64,000 bases of DNA. Source: Chlamydoabsidia padenii (Eukaryota > Mucoromycota > Mucoromycetes > Mucorales > Cunninghamellaceae). The stretch covers positions 992,001-1,056,000 of the forward strand of contig JAIWND010000007.1 of NCBI GenBank assembly GCA_025330725.1, in the 5' to 3' direction. Positions within the stretch are counted from its first letter, which is position 1, and every line of letters starts with the position of its first letter. Positions 46,449 to 58,095 of this stretch are shown piece after piece. Position numbers and translations under genes: made by a program. The notes under the pieces are model-generated. The model did no database searches. It was given only the letters and a program-made list of their open reading frames with translations, and was not told where the DNA came from.

Positions 46449-48018
46449 TACCTGAATGTCCGTAACGTGGGCCAGGACCAGGTACAGGGCTTTGTGAGAA
46501 ATCACATAGTGACCAGAACGTCTTATCTGAATCGTAAACCAAACAGTAATCTCTACTAGCTATAGGGAGTTATCCCCAGGGAAGAGGGGGAAAAAAAAAG
46601 TTGAGGATCATCACATCATTTTGTTCTTGAACTTACCCATATGATCAAACACTCCGCCGAACATCAACATTTTACCCGTTTTAGGAACTACCGTGGAAGA
46701 AAAAAAAAATGAGACCAAACAAACGATCCTTTTTATAACACTGAGACTTACTGGTTGTGAGGGTATGCCAATATCGGAACGAGGGAACCAGTTGAGACTT
46801 ATCCAAAGTAGTAATATTGATAGTATTAGCCTGAATATCAAAGAACCCTTTACGTAAAAAGGGGCTAGCATAGGTATCGATATCAGTATTGTTATAATAG
46901 GGATACATGTTTGGCATCTGATAAGCGAACCCTCCAAAGAGAAGGACGCGGAACTTGGGGGTGTAGGCACAGGATTCACGGAAGGAACGCATGAAATAGG
47001 CCGGTTTTTCAAGTCCCGACACTTTGAGTGTTTTCCATTGATTGTCCTATGAAAAAGTTGGGTTCGAGTCTAAGAGTGTAAGAAATAAAACTTGCCTTTG
47101 GGATAACAAAATCATAAACCGAGGTGATGTTAGGATCAATCAAATCTAGATTGCTTAGACTATGTATGGCAAGGGAAAAAAAAAAAAAAAAAAAAGACGA
47201 TCGGTATTTGAAATGAATGTCGCCGATCTTTCAATAGTTACCTGAATCCACCTGCAAGGAATACAGCAGGTGTAATACCCGACTTGTTATTGGACATGCT
47301 ACAAGCAGAAGCACCTAGCCTGTGATGAAAGCCAAAAAAAGTGAGTTTCTCTTTTGGTTAAATCGGGATTTGAAAATTATCGTTTGCATTACAATTGATG
47401 AGTGACAGGAGAGACGGTAAAATTAATGATGGGATCAACCACATTATCAAAATAACTCGGTCCAATATCAGATGCCTTGTAAGTATGCCATTGATTTGTT
47501 GTTATATCGTAAAGTAAAGTATTGTTTACCAAACTTGGTTCTGTGTAATTTGTACCTGCGCCTGCCCCACCTAGAATAAAACCGAGGATGAGAAAAAAAA
47601 AAAAAAAAGAACATCTGATCCAACCTACTGGTAACAAACCACATAGTGTTATTGACAATGGCATGGGCAAATTCAGCTCGGGGTTCAAGTGTGAAATCAT
47701 TCACAGCAATGGGTTTCCAATTAGATTTGGCCTCATCGGGGGTTAAATATTGACTGACATCAAGGGAATAGAATTGTGAGGTGGGTTGGAACTGATGCCA
47801 TACATCTACAGATGATGTAGTGCCGCCAAAACAAAGAATGGTTCTGCCATGATTCAACACATCGCATCCTATAATGGAAAAGTTAGTCGGAAGAGAACAG
47901 AAAAAAAGAAAGACTTTATACCTTGTAAAAAAGTGGGAGGTAGAGTATCAGCATGAACACTCCAGATGATAAGGAAGAAAATCCAGGGGTAATGGAGCCA
48001 TTGGCTCGTTCTCGACAT
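45790..48018 (-). CDS. Kelch-repeat single-pass membrane protein (copy 1)
   Basis: Ten exons (47922-48018, 47629-47868, 47393-47570, 47242-47319, 47096-47159, 46752-47046, 46637-46687, 46452-46559, 46112-46344, 45790-46056) give 536 residues. A signal peptide (IFFLIIWSVHA) is followed by kelch-type beta-propeller blades with repeated GG motifs (ILCFGGTTSS, FLAGGFR, LLFGGFAY, MLMFGGVF), many N-glycosylation sites, a Ser/Thr/Pro stalk and a membrane span (AIAGISIGGVAGMALIVVGAII) with a basic stop-transfer (CAKKRSK). The intron at 47047-47095 has a GC donor (AAAG/GCAAGT). Another intron (46345-46451) contains a T45 run. It is head-to-head with a paralogue, 469 bp apart. Such proteins may act at the cell surface; ligand unknown. 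Confidence 0.82.
46403..46447. repeat. Poly(T) run of about 45 in a kelch gene intron
   Basis: Uninterrupted T tract; on the sense (minus) strand it is poly(A) just after the donor GTAC. Confidence 0.9.
47047..47095 (-). other. GC-AG intron in kelch copy 1
   Basis: Donor GCAAGT after CCAAAG, acceptor CATAG. It joins FVIPK to DNQWKTL. The nearby GT alternative gives a premature TGA. Confidence 0.85.
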
Positions 48019-48487
48019 GTTTCTATAGGGAAAATAATAAAGGAGGAAGAAAGAAAGAAGAAAGAAAGAAAAAAAAAGAAAGAGTATTACCACTTTGGAT
48101 GAACTTGTGCCTGAGCCACATAATTTGATCTGGCTCAAAAAGGTGTTATAGAAGGATCAGAAGGCAAGACCGGGATTTGAAATATATTTTTTAAATCGCG
48201 ATATCCATGCAAACAAATAGTCTGCCTTTTTCTTCTTATCACTTTATATCAACATAGTAAAAAGCAATTGATAACATTTACATGACAAAAAGGAGAGTTG
48301 AAGGAAAGAAAAGTCGAAAAAGGCAAGTAGGTCCATGCTAAAAGACTCCATAAAAAAAAAATTGTGGCGCGGTCAGTTCATTCTTTTTGAAAGGGTCACA
48401 CAAACGTTTATTTGATTTGCAACTCTTTTCATTTTGTTCCTCTCTTCTTTCTTTTTTTATTATTATTTTTTATTCCCTTCTACCAAC
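48019..48487. promoter_or_regulatory. Shared divergent promoter of the two kelch genes
   Basis: 469 bp between the two start codons. CCGGGATTTGAAA at 48170-48182 is a strong copy of the recurring motif, 151 bp upstream of copy 1. C/T-rich leaders flank both sides. Confidence 0.55.
48170..48182 (+). promoter_or_regulatory. GCGGGATTTGAAA element in the kelch divergent promoter
   Basis: CCGGGATTTGAAA; one base from the consensus. Confidence 0.45.
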
Positions 48488-49164
48488 ATGAAGCAGCCGA
48501 ATCAGTCTGATTTACTCTTCTTCAGTATCTTATTCATTCTGATCCAATGTGTTCGCTCTGATTCACTACCCTCTGTATACAAACATGGTAAGCACCGATT
48601 TTTTTTTTTTTTTTTGCTTCATATTCATCCCCCACCAAAGGCTGTGTTTTGTTAGGTAATCAAAAAATTCACTGCCTTGGCGGGGCCAGTCGATCCAGTG
48701 CCACCACACTCGCCTCTACCACCTATTTTAACGACGACGTTGTCTACAACCAACATGTCGTTCTCGACGTGTCCCAACCACTCACACTCTCATCGGCAAA
48801 CACACAATGGCAGACAGTACCACCAAACAATTTTACATTAGAACCACGTGCCGATTTTGCCATGGTCAGTCATAATGCGACTTCGTTTGTGATCTCGGGA
48901 GGGAGTGGATCGAATCTGACCAAGATCAGTATTAGGTACAATGCCGAGCTGGATCTTTGGACAGAGATCAAAAGCTTAAATGCCTCGACACCGAAATATA
49001 ACTTTACCTTTGACATACAATTGTTTGGAAGTCGTGGTGTCAAGATCTCTGATCGTGAGTACATGATCAATGGTGGTATTCCGTATGTTAATATTAAAAC
49101 GGCGATTTAAATCGTCCAAGGATAGAAAAAGGTCCCCGTAAATTAATTGTCTTTTCTCTCTCTC

Positions 49165-49195
<31 letters not shown>

Positions 49196-50542
49196 AGCCC
49201 CAACAATAACACTGTTATCAATCCCAATACTTCGTTTGTTGATATCGAAACTGCTGTAAGTGATCTTACAATTCTTATTTGTGATGTTTACGGTACTAAC
49301 ATTCTTTTTTTAATCGATTGTTGTATAGGGTCCAAATTGGTCTTCTTTCCAGGCCTATATGGTGCCCATCACTCGTGGTGGGTCTGTTTTCCCTGAACGG
49401 TAAAAACACAAACTTGTTTCAAACCTGAATTGTACTAGCTACTAATTCTTTTCTTTTACAAATCAAATCAGGTCTCGCTCTTTCCGTGTCCCGCCAGCTC
49501 TGGGTCGAAATGGTGTGGTCTATTTCTTTGGTGGTCTTTTACCTCTCAATGCAACCGACAATTACAACTATCAAGACAATATGGGTTATTATGGCTTTGA
49601 TAGTCTATTAACCTTTTATCCATACAAGAATCAAACCTTTGATGTGGTCAAACCTACCAATCCTGACTTTGTCCCTGATATGCGTCAACTCCATACTGTC
49701 ACTCCCAGTAAGTTATCTCAACAATAGAACCCCTCCTCCCTTCTTTTCTTTATTGACTTTTTTTTTTGTCTAGTTCCTAATACAGATACGATCTTGATGT
49801 ATGGTGGTATTGGCAATAAAGGAGGTAAAGGATAACATGATAACCTATACGAAATGAATGGAAATTCACTTAAACTCTCTCTCTACAGCCAGCCCAGATT
49901 ATTGTTGGAGTTTCGACACTACTTCTGCTATTTGGAAGACGGTCAACTTTACGAACGATGGTGGAGCTGGACAACGATTTGGACATCAAGCGGTCATGGT
50001 GGGGAACGAGACGTTGTATATCATTGGTGGGATCGATAACTCGGGATTGGCTCAAAAAGATGTGAATATCTTGAATGTGACAAGTATGACCTGGCTTAGT
50101 GGGAACTTTTCCAATACTTATGATCAAGTCAATGCTGCTAATGTCACCAATAATGATTCATCTTCTTCATCGACGTCTCTCAGTGGTGGTGCTATTGCTG
50201 GTATTGTCATTGGTGCAGTTGCCGCGGTAAGTTGCAAAAAAAAAAAAAGGATCCATCTTGATATTATCCAACTAACTTGATTCTTTCTAGTTGGCTATTG
50301 TGATTGCTGCCATTGTGATTATCCGCATCCAACGTAAAAAGAAGGTTTTGTTGGACTCTGGATCTGCTCCCGAAGGTTTTGCTCCTATGATGTCAGACAC
50401 CAAAGAATACAATATGGATTCCTCTTACCAACCTACTTCCCCTACAAGTGAAGGATCCACCACGGTGTACTCGGCTAAACCTTATGATGGCTCTTTTGTT
50501 CCTCCCACCCATTCTTCTGATACCAAACCCCATATGTACTAG
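48488..50542 (+). CDS. Kelch-repeat single-pass membrane protein (copy 2)
   Basis: Eight exons (48488-48587, 48656-49082, 49198-49255, 49329-49399, 49472-49707, 49774-49824, 49889-50226, 50291-50542) give 510 residues. The architecture matches copy 1: signal peptide (FFSILFILIQCVRSDSLP), kelch blades (IHCLGGASRS, FVISGGSGSN, YFFGGLLP, LMYGGIGNKG, LYIIGGIDNSG), a Ser-rich stalk and a membrane span (AIAGIVIGAVAALAIVIAAI) followed by RIQRKKK and a Ser/Thr/Pro tail. The first intron, the one before the last lumenal exon and the one inside the membrane span occupy equivalent places in both genes, so they are duplicates. The C tail differs, which suggests divergence in signalling or sorting. Function unknown. 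Confidence 0.82.
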
Positions 50543-50787
50543 TCCATCTACCCCCTCTCCATAGTTTATAGTTTAATCTCTAGTTAGTGTTTAGAAGAAT
50601 GAATAAAAAAAAGACTTTATTGTGTTTATAGGCATATATTTATAAAGTATTAACAAAAAAAAAAAAAAAGGTGTTGTAACAAATACATTAAACCCATCTA
50701 CATCTACCACCCAAAGATAATAAGATACTAGGCTAAAATAAATAAAAAAATTATAAATAAGAAGGGGGATATAAAGGGCCAAGAGAC

Positions 50788-53700
50788 TCAAGCACCAGAG
50801 GCTTCGATTTCCATAGTACCATCGCCCGGCGGATCCGTATCCATTTTATCCTGATCCCTGCGTTGTTTTCGTCGCTTGGCTCGTTTTGTGCCACAGGTTT
50901 TTAAAGATGCCTTCATTTCCATCATGGTAAATGGTTTGCTGATAAAATCATTCATGCCCGCATCAATGCATATTTGTCGATCTTGATTGGATGCCGACGC
51001 CGTTAATGCAATGATATAAACATCGTCCACATTCAATAGTCGTCGCATGTTGTTGTTATTAGTATTGTTATTGTTGCCGGTTCGTTCAGAGATGATTTCA
51101 CGTGTCGCTTCCAATCCATCCATTTCTGGCATATATAGATCCATCTGCAACAAATTCAAAAGATTAGACAATATCCCCCCTCCTCTCTTTATGTATGTAG
51201 ACTTACAAAGATCACATCAAATTTGATTTTCCGCATGATATCCAAAGCTTCTTTTCCATTGTTTGTCACCACCACATCATGATAACCCAGTCTTTTCAAA
51301 ATACTGATGGCTATCTTTTGATTCACTACAAAAAAAAAGAAGCATGAGATCATTATCTATTTAGTTAACCCTCTCCCTTGGACTTACAAACATTATCTTC
51401 CGCCAAAAGGATCTTGACAGGATACATCAAAGCAAAGTTTTCTTCTGCCCCAGTCTTCTTCCTTGGATGATGATTCTTGTTAATGTTATTGTTATTGGCT
51501 GTGTTGGCTGTGTTAGTGTTTCGTAAATTCCGCCCTGACGGTGAAGAGGATCGATTCTGATCTACTGTCTTATTGTTTCGTTCAGGATGATGATGGAGGC
51601 TGGTTTGAGAGGCATCGCCACGGCGTAATAAAGGTCGTTTTTGATCTGTTTTGGCTTCTATATTTGGTTTGGAATAAGGTGTGGGTGATGTCGAAGGAGG
51701 TCGTGTTGCTTGAGGAATGATATCCGCCGATGAATATGGATTGAGAGTAGGTTGAGTGGACGAGTTGTTTATGCAGCTGTTGTTGGTGGGTGAGGATGAT
51801 AACAAAGGATGAGTACCAGGATCAGGTACAGCAGAATCTGACAATGGTGTAGAGACGGGGGGCGGTTGTTGACGTGTTGAGAATGGTGACCAAGAGGATT
51901 GCTGTCGTAGTCGATAAGGAATCGAATTACCAGAAGGTGTGCTTTGTTGATGATGATAAGGATGATGATGGTGAAGATGATTAGACACAGTAGGGAAATA
52001 GCCCGTATTGCTACTGCTCGCACTTGTGTTGTTGTTGTTGTTGTTATTTCCTGGAGCCTGTGTTGCCGCTGAAGATGAGATAAAGTTGGATGACGAAGAA
52101 GTGTCACTACGATCATAAACCCCAGAGTTGATACTACCACTTCCATCAGATATAGAGGAGCTTGGTGATGGCGGCGAGGTGATAAAACTACTTGCTGTGG
52201 TACTTTCGGAACCATAGGTTCGGAAGCATCTTCCCAGACCTATAGTCATCGGTAATGTCAAAGCAAAACAAGAGCCCACACCTTCTTCCGATTCCACCCA
52301 AAGTCCACCACCCATACGATTGACCAAAGTACTAGAGATAGCCAGCCCGAGTCCCGTACCACCATATCGCCGTGCTGTCGAGATGTCGATTTGTGAAAAG
52401 GATTTAAACAGTCGAGGTAGTCGATCGGCAGGAATCCCAATACCAGTATCCGTTACGCAGATTTCCAAAATCGTCTTTTCTGGTCGTGCTTCGTCGTCGT
52501 CGTCTTGATCATTGTCGCTTGTCGCACCATCGCCATCGGTTTGTTGTTGCTGCTGAAGTGATGGTCGTGTTTCTTTTCCTTGCATCACACGAGTATAGAT
52601 GGTTTCCAATTTGGCTTCATAACGTTTCTTGAGTTTTGATGGCTGGTTGCTAGGGTTGATTGGTGTTGGTACATACTGTTTGATACGGACCCTGATTCCA
52701 CCTTTCTTGGTAAACTGTAGTATGTAATGTGATTAGTTTAGGATTTGGATTTTTTTTTTTTCAAACTTTTTATTTACATACCTTGACAGCATTTGAGCAC
52801 AAGTTGAGTAAGATTTGAGTGAGTCGCATGGTATCCCCAATCAGATAATCAGGAACATCCGTGTCAATATTCCAAATCAAAGGTAATAGTGCTTTCCCTT
52901 TGTACTGTGATGACGATGAAGGGAGGATGCCTTGTCTTTCCAAAGAAGAGATAGTTTGTTGCACAGAAACATTATCATCGGTGTCAGGCGGGCATTCGGC
53001 AACATAGACCATTTTGTTCAACTGTGACATAGAAGCTTGGTGTCGAGCCATATTCAACGCATCTAATTGTTACAAAGTAATAACATTTAGTCCAACTTTC
53101 CATTCTTCACGTCCTTTTGTTTTTACCTTTGATACATTTTCGTAGACTGAATCGTCGAGTTTCCAATTTAAATTTGGGGTCATGGTTGATTTTCGAGATG
53201 TCTAGAATATCATTGATCACCTGAGTGACAAAAAAAAAAAAAGGTAAGGATCATTAATACACACCCTTTTTTTTCACGATTAAAATGGGCTGTTGTTACC
53301 GTTAGAAGATGATGACCACTTGTTTGTATAACGTCCAAATGTTCGATTTGTTCATCATTGAGACTTGATCTTTCTTGAAGTAAGAGATCAGTTAAAGCAA
53401 TGACAGCATTCATCGGTGTTCTATACAATATAAAAAGGGTGAATTATAGTGATCTAAAGAGAGAGTTATGACTTTTTACCTGATTTCATGGCTCATATCG
53501 GCCAAAAATTTGATCTTGTTTTCCGCATCTTGAGTTGCATCGTTTTTCGCCTTGATCAATCGTTCAGAATCACGAAGACCCACCAATTCCCGCATAGCTC
53601 GAGTAGTGATACTGGAGACAAGTTGATAAGTATCATGATACCAATGATCATCTTCCTTTTCAGCATGATATACCATAAGCAGACCAAGAGGTAGTGAATT

Positions 53701-54786
53701 CGGTCCTTGAAGTCGTATACCAACAACACTTTTATGAGGAGGTAAAAAGGTGGTGGTATTATTGTCCCAGGTATCGTTATTGCTGCAATCCATCTGATCA
53801 TCGTCACTGTTACTACTATTATGACAAGCCATATCATCGTCCCCATCACTAATATTGTTCTTGTTATCGTAATTGTTGTTGTCCTGATCAATGTTGTCAC
53901 TTGTTTTGAATGAACCATCCAGTAAGGTTTTGAGAGGTGGAGTATCATAAAGTAATGTCAATGGGATCACGCAGTATTTGGATCTAAAAAGAAAAGGTCA
54001 ATCATACAATATTCCCCTTTTCTTTTCTCTTTTCACTTACGTTGATACATCGGAGAGATTGGAGCTACAAGCCCTAGTGATGAGTAATTGATTATTATGA
54101 GGCAAATCTTGTTGATCCTGCTGTGGTTTATTCAAATGGTGCCGCCGCTGATGTTTTCGTAACTTTTGTCGCTGTTTTTTTCCAAATCGTTCCAAAGAAG
54201 AACAAGAAGTTGTGTTTCCTTTTTCTTTACAAGGTGGACCTGCTGTACCGCCGTCACCGGAGGAAGAAGAGGAAGAAGCCGAAGAGTCCTCCATCATCAT
54301 GGACGAAGAAGAGACCACATTGACCTTTATACCTTGTTTTTCCAGTCGTTCAGTGATATTCTGACATTCATCCATAGTGATCACTTGTTGTATCATCACA
54401 GTTTGAGCTTTGGTCATGTTGCGAATTTCGTCTACCAGGCAATCCAAATAATCCGCTCCCACCAGAGAGTAAGTTTTGAGCATTAGACTTTGTTGAGCAG
54501 ACTGGTTTCGTAAGTCATCACTTGTAGGAGAAGAAGTGTCCATGACGAGGTGTGGTTGTTGTTCCGTGGTTGTTGTATGGAGCATCAAGGAGGATCCTTG
54601 ATATGGCTGGGTTGTAGGTATGGGTGTTTTGGGTATGTCAGGTGTCTTGGTTGTTGCAGTGGTAGGTGTAATAGCCGCTGTGGTGGACGGTGGATTAATT
54701 CGAAATGTGAGTGCTATATTAGTTGAAGAAGAAGTTGAAGAAGCAGTGTTGGAGTGTTGGTTGCCAGTGGCGTCTTGTTGATTCAT
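50788..54786 (-). CDS. Hybrid histidine kinase with C-terminal receiver
   Basis: Eight exons (54041-54786, 53480-53983, 53300-53420, 53127-53220, 52782-53062, 51388-52714, 51207-51325, 50788-51144) give 1182 residues. The phosphorelay parts are clear. The HisKA motif [15 protein letters not shown] has His414. The ATPase has the N box [31 protein letters not shown] and [10 protein letters not shown]. The receiver begins [13 protein letters not shown] and has phosphoacceptor Asp1066 in [12 protein letters not shown] and Lys1134 in ISKPF. No membrane span is evident. Residues about 249-400 upstream of HisKA look like a folded sensor (possibly GAF) with an Asn/Asp-rich insertion. A low-complexity linker of roughly 260 residues separates ATPase and receiver. 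It likely feeds an Ypd1/Ssk1-type relay. Signal unknown. Confidence 0.9.
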
Positions 54787-55116
54787 AGGAAGTAGGTTTC
54801 AATAAGGAGAGTAGGTAGAATTTAACCTGCAAAGCAGGGTAGTTTAAAAACGATCTATCTTTCTATGGTGAAGAAGAAGATAGAAAAAATTAAGAAGTGA
54901 AAAAGGTGATTAAGGAAGAAGAAGAAGAAAAAAAGAAGAAGAAGAAGAAGAGGTGGTGGGGTAGCAATTATGCAAAAGAGAGTGTAAAAGTGTGGCAGAA
55001 ATAACTGCTAAAGGATGAATGGTTAAAAGTTTTTTTTTTCTGGAGAGGTAGAAAGCCAAAGAAGAAAGAAGAGTGTAAAAGAACAAAACTAGAATAAGAA
55101 AGGAAAGAATTTTAAT

Positions 55117-55130
55117 TCGGGATTTAAAAA
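55117..55130 (+). promoter_or_regulatory. GCGGGATTTGAAA-type element upstream of histidine kinase
   Basis: TCGGGATTTAAAAA, 330 bp upstream of the minus-strand start. Confidence 0.3.
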
Positions 55131-55526
55131 TAAGAATCTAGCAGTGGTGATTGGCTCGTTTTATTAAAGCGCCTACTTGACAAACGATGGAGATGATGTT
55201 CACGATTTACTGTTCTCCTGATCAACAATGTAAAGAAGTTTGAAGAGAAAACTGTTTTCCCTTTGAGATAAGTATCAATCATCACAGTGCTCACATAATT
55301 TACAAGGAAGGAGGGAACTAGCAAGTCAACCAAGATACATTTGCCTCGTGATATCAACCATATCATCATACATGGAAAATCTTTTTTGATTCTCTAATGG
55401 GCGATACTGGTTGAAAGGACAATACGATCTTCCCATGTACAAATCATGATGATCAGATTTACAAAAAGTAAAGAATCGCCCTATGGCTTTGAAAAAGAAA
55501 CATTGCTGCAATGCTGTCGTCATCAG

Positions 55527-55561
<35 letters not shown>

Positions 55562-55980
55562 ATACCACCCACCTAAAAAGAGATGTGTAGTGCATGCATT
55601 ATACGAGCCCCATCATCGACGTTTTGCTCTTCCTTGTTAAACTGATAAAGGATAGAAGAATGCATAATAACCCAAACTCCGACGCCTGGCTTTATTTCGT
55701 CTCCATCGTCTTTCTTTCAATGCATTAAGGTTCCGTTGTCATCTATAAACAGGTATCTGATATGATGTATGATATGTATGTCCATTTTAGAAGCAGAGAT
55801 GATATCATTCATGCTTTTTGAACAACAACGAATCCATTTCTCCCCTCGGTCGATCGAATGAAAGGATGTAGTCAACCAAGACATCATGAGAAAGAAGATC
55901 GGGTAATTATAATACAATGTCTGGGAAAAAACAAGGAGGTTTCGGTGTGTGTATCCTGCATGAAAAAGGTCAACAGTAAA

Positions 55981-55993
55981 TTTCAAATCCCGC
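55981..55993 (-). promoter_or_regulatory. GCGGGATTTGAAA element, perfect inverted copy
   Basis: TTTCAAATCCCGC, 78 bp before the ATG at 56072, followed by a C/T-rich leader. Confidence 0.5.
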
Positions 55994-56071
55994 TCACCTT
56001 CTATTTTTCTTTTTTTGGGGGAGCTTTTTTATTTTCTTTCTCTTTCCCTTTTTCTCACATTCTCAACCATC

Positions 56072-56812
56072 ATGACAAATGTCGACGTAATGAAAACGAG
56101 TAGTGATATACCAACATTTACACCCTCACTTGGTCTTCGCTATTGGATGAACAAGTTGAAACGCACGACCTCAAAACCGACCGAACCATTAACAACGTCC
56201 ATGAAAGAAAAGACCGAGGCGATCCTTGATAGCCGATCTTTAGTAAACAACAATAACGATACGCAAAGTATTACCACTAGCTCTTATTTTGGTGGTTTGG
56301 GCTCGTCTTTTATGAATGGGTACGATATCGACTCCTCCTTACGGGTGCTTCATCAAGGAGGTGGTGCTTCATCGTGTGGAAGTTCGAGTTACTTGTCAGA
56401 CGATATCCAATCCAATGCTTCGATTAAAAGTAAACCATGGATTTCACAATTGGTCATACAACAACATGGTAAACAGGAAGAAGAAGAAGAAGAAGAAGAA
56501 GAAGAAGAAGAATCGACACCGCATAGCATAGACGATGACGACGATGTCTTTGGCTCAAGTCACACCTTTTTCTCTTCTGATCATCAGGCTATTGAAACAA
56601 CAAATAACATGACGAAAACCAAAACAACCACGGTAAATCAAACATGATTATTCCCCACCTTTACTTGCATAGTAGAATCAAGGTAAAGATAGACAGAGAG
56701 AGAGAGAAGGAGGTAAAGGATTACTAATGTATTTATTTTATTTACTTTGTAGGCAGGTCTTGGTCGACTTTTGCGAACGATAAACCTTTATCCATTAATT
56801 GATCTAGTATAG
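56072..56812 (+). CDS. Small acidic low-complexity protein, unknown function
   Basis: Exons 56072-56632 and 56753-56812 give 206 residues. No family recognised. It has TPSLGLRYWMNKLKRTTSKP near the N terminus, Ser/Gly-rich stretches, KPWISQLVIQQHG, a run of 12 Glu encoded by a GAA repeat (about 56477-56511), then an Asp run. The second exon adds AGLGRLLRTINLYPLIDLV, a hydrophobic end that supports the splice model, as does the TTACTAAT branch site. Promoter motif and leader upstream look normal. Confidence 0.55.
56477..56511. repeat. GAA trinucleotide repeat coding poly-Glu
   Basis: About 12 GAA codons in frame inside the preceding gene. Confidence 0.85.
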
Positions 56813-56940
56813 TTGTTAATCCCCCACACGCATCCCACATTATCTAGTATAATCAACATATAGTATAATAAAACAAGTATTTTAACCCGTCTTTATTTAT
56901 TAATTGACATACCAACAATTAAATATATGTATGATCTATT

Positions 56941-58095
56941 CTATTCGTGTTTAATTTCGATCGTCCATACCAGTGGTGCATCAGTTTCGATTTCGATCAG
57001 ATCGGCATCAATAGCATTTGAAGTACTGACCGTTCCACCAAAGAAGCATTTGTGATTATCTATTATAATAAAGATTAAAAAACGTTTGATCTATCCATTT
57101 AACTACTACTTGCCTAGATTCCATTTTAATCCTTTTGTTGTCATGGTCGCCGGAGCTCCGATCGGCATGATTCCGCAATTAGGCCCTTCTAAGTCAGGTA
57201 AGCATTCGATATGATGTGTTCCCTAACATAAAACACAAAACAGATAAGCATTATCCGCTTCCATCTTGTCCCACTTTTACCTTATCCAGTAACATTGTCA
57301 TGTTTTCATCACTTAGTAAGATGACTTTTCTTTCTATTTGATCCTTCATATAGTAAAGCATGTTGATACTAGCAATCGTTTGATCAAATCGTCCTCCAAG
57401 TGCCGGCATGGCTACAATATCAAACTGAGAATATATATATATATATATATATATATCAGTCCTTGTGATATGATGTATGCACTTTTTTTTTTTTTTTTTT
57501 TTTTTTTGTCTTACCACTTTGTTCACTTGTGCTTCCTTTTCTTTTAATAGGTCCACGCATTTCATAAAATCCGTCGAGTTTTGGTCGTTTAGTTTGGTGA
57601 TAGGAACGTGCTAACAATAAGACTGGGATTAGTTAAATGATATGGTAATAAGGGATAGAGAACTTACTTTGGAGGCATAATAGTTTTTAACTTCGGGTCG
57701 TATAGAGTCCAAGTCGCCTCTGATTTCATCTGGCAGGTATCTGTTTTATAAGGGTGAGGAATCGGGTTAATAGTTAGTTTTATTACTATTATTTTATACG
57801 AACTTACTTTTCTAATAACGTGGTATCATCTCGGAAAGCATCGTATAATCTATTGGACCCGCCATCGGCTACAAACTTGTAGGTTGCTATTGAATGATAA
57901 GACAAAACATTAAAAACAACTACTTTTTTTTTTTTTTTTTGTTAACTTGGATCTACCATTCTTCCATAGTCGTTTAAAGATATCTATTCTTTTTAATGGC
58001 TGATTCAGTATAATCAAACAGAATGGTGGAGGTTCAATGCTGGCGGCAAGAATGTTAGCCGGTCGCCACTGAGTGATACGGTTGAGTTTGTTCAT
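56941..58095 (-). CDS. THI80: Thiamine pyrophosphokinase
   Basis: Seven exons (57957-58095, 57808-57886, 57668-57740, 57515-57610, 57281-57424, 57114-57222, 56941-57059) give 252 residues. The enzyme makes thiamine diphosphate from thiamine and ATP. Signatures: FCLIILNQPL, KFVADGGSNRLYD, LPDEIRGDLDSI (Asp-rich catalytic motif), ITKLNDQNSTDFMKC, the GGRFDQTIASINML motif and, in the C-terminal domain, GIMPIGAPATMTTKGLKWNL and GGTVSTSNAI. The last intron (57060-57113) has a GC donor (CTAG/GCAAGT). The final exons are convergent with the preceding small-protein gene. Intron 4 holds a TA repeat and a poly(T) run. Confidence 0.93.
57060..57113 (-). other. GC-AG intron in thiamine pyrophosphokinase
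   Basis: Donor GCAAGT, acceptor ATAATAG. It joins LKWNL to DNHKCFFGG in frame. Both nearby GT alternatives lead directly to a stop. Confidence 0.85.

Larger units (their letters stand above)
54787..56071. other. Long intergenic region upstream of the histidine kinase
   Basis: A GAA-rich tract (about 54915-54951), TCGGGATTTAAAAA at 55117-55130, a poly(A) run of about 29 at 55530-55558, and TTTCAAATCCCGC at 55981-55993. No supported gene among the short frames. Confidence 0.55.
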
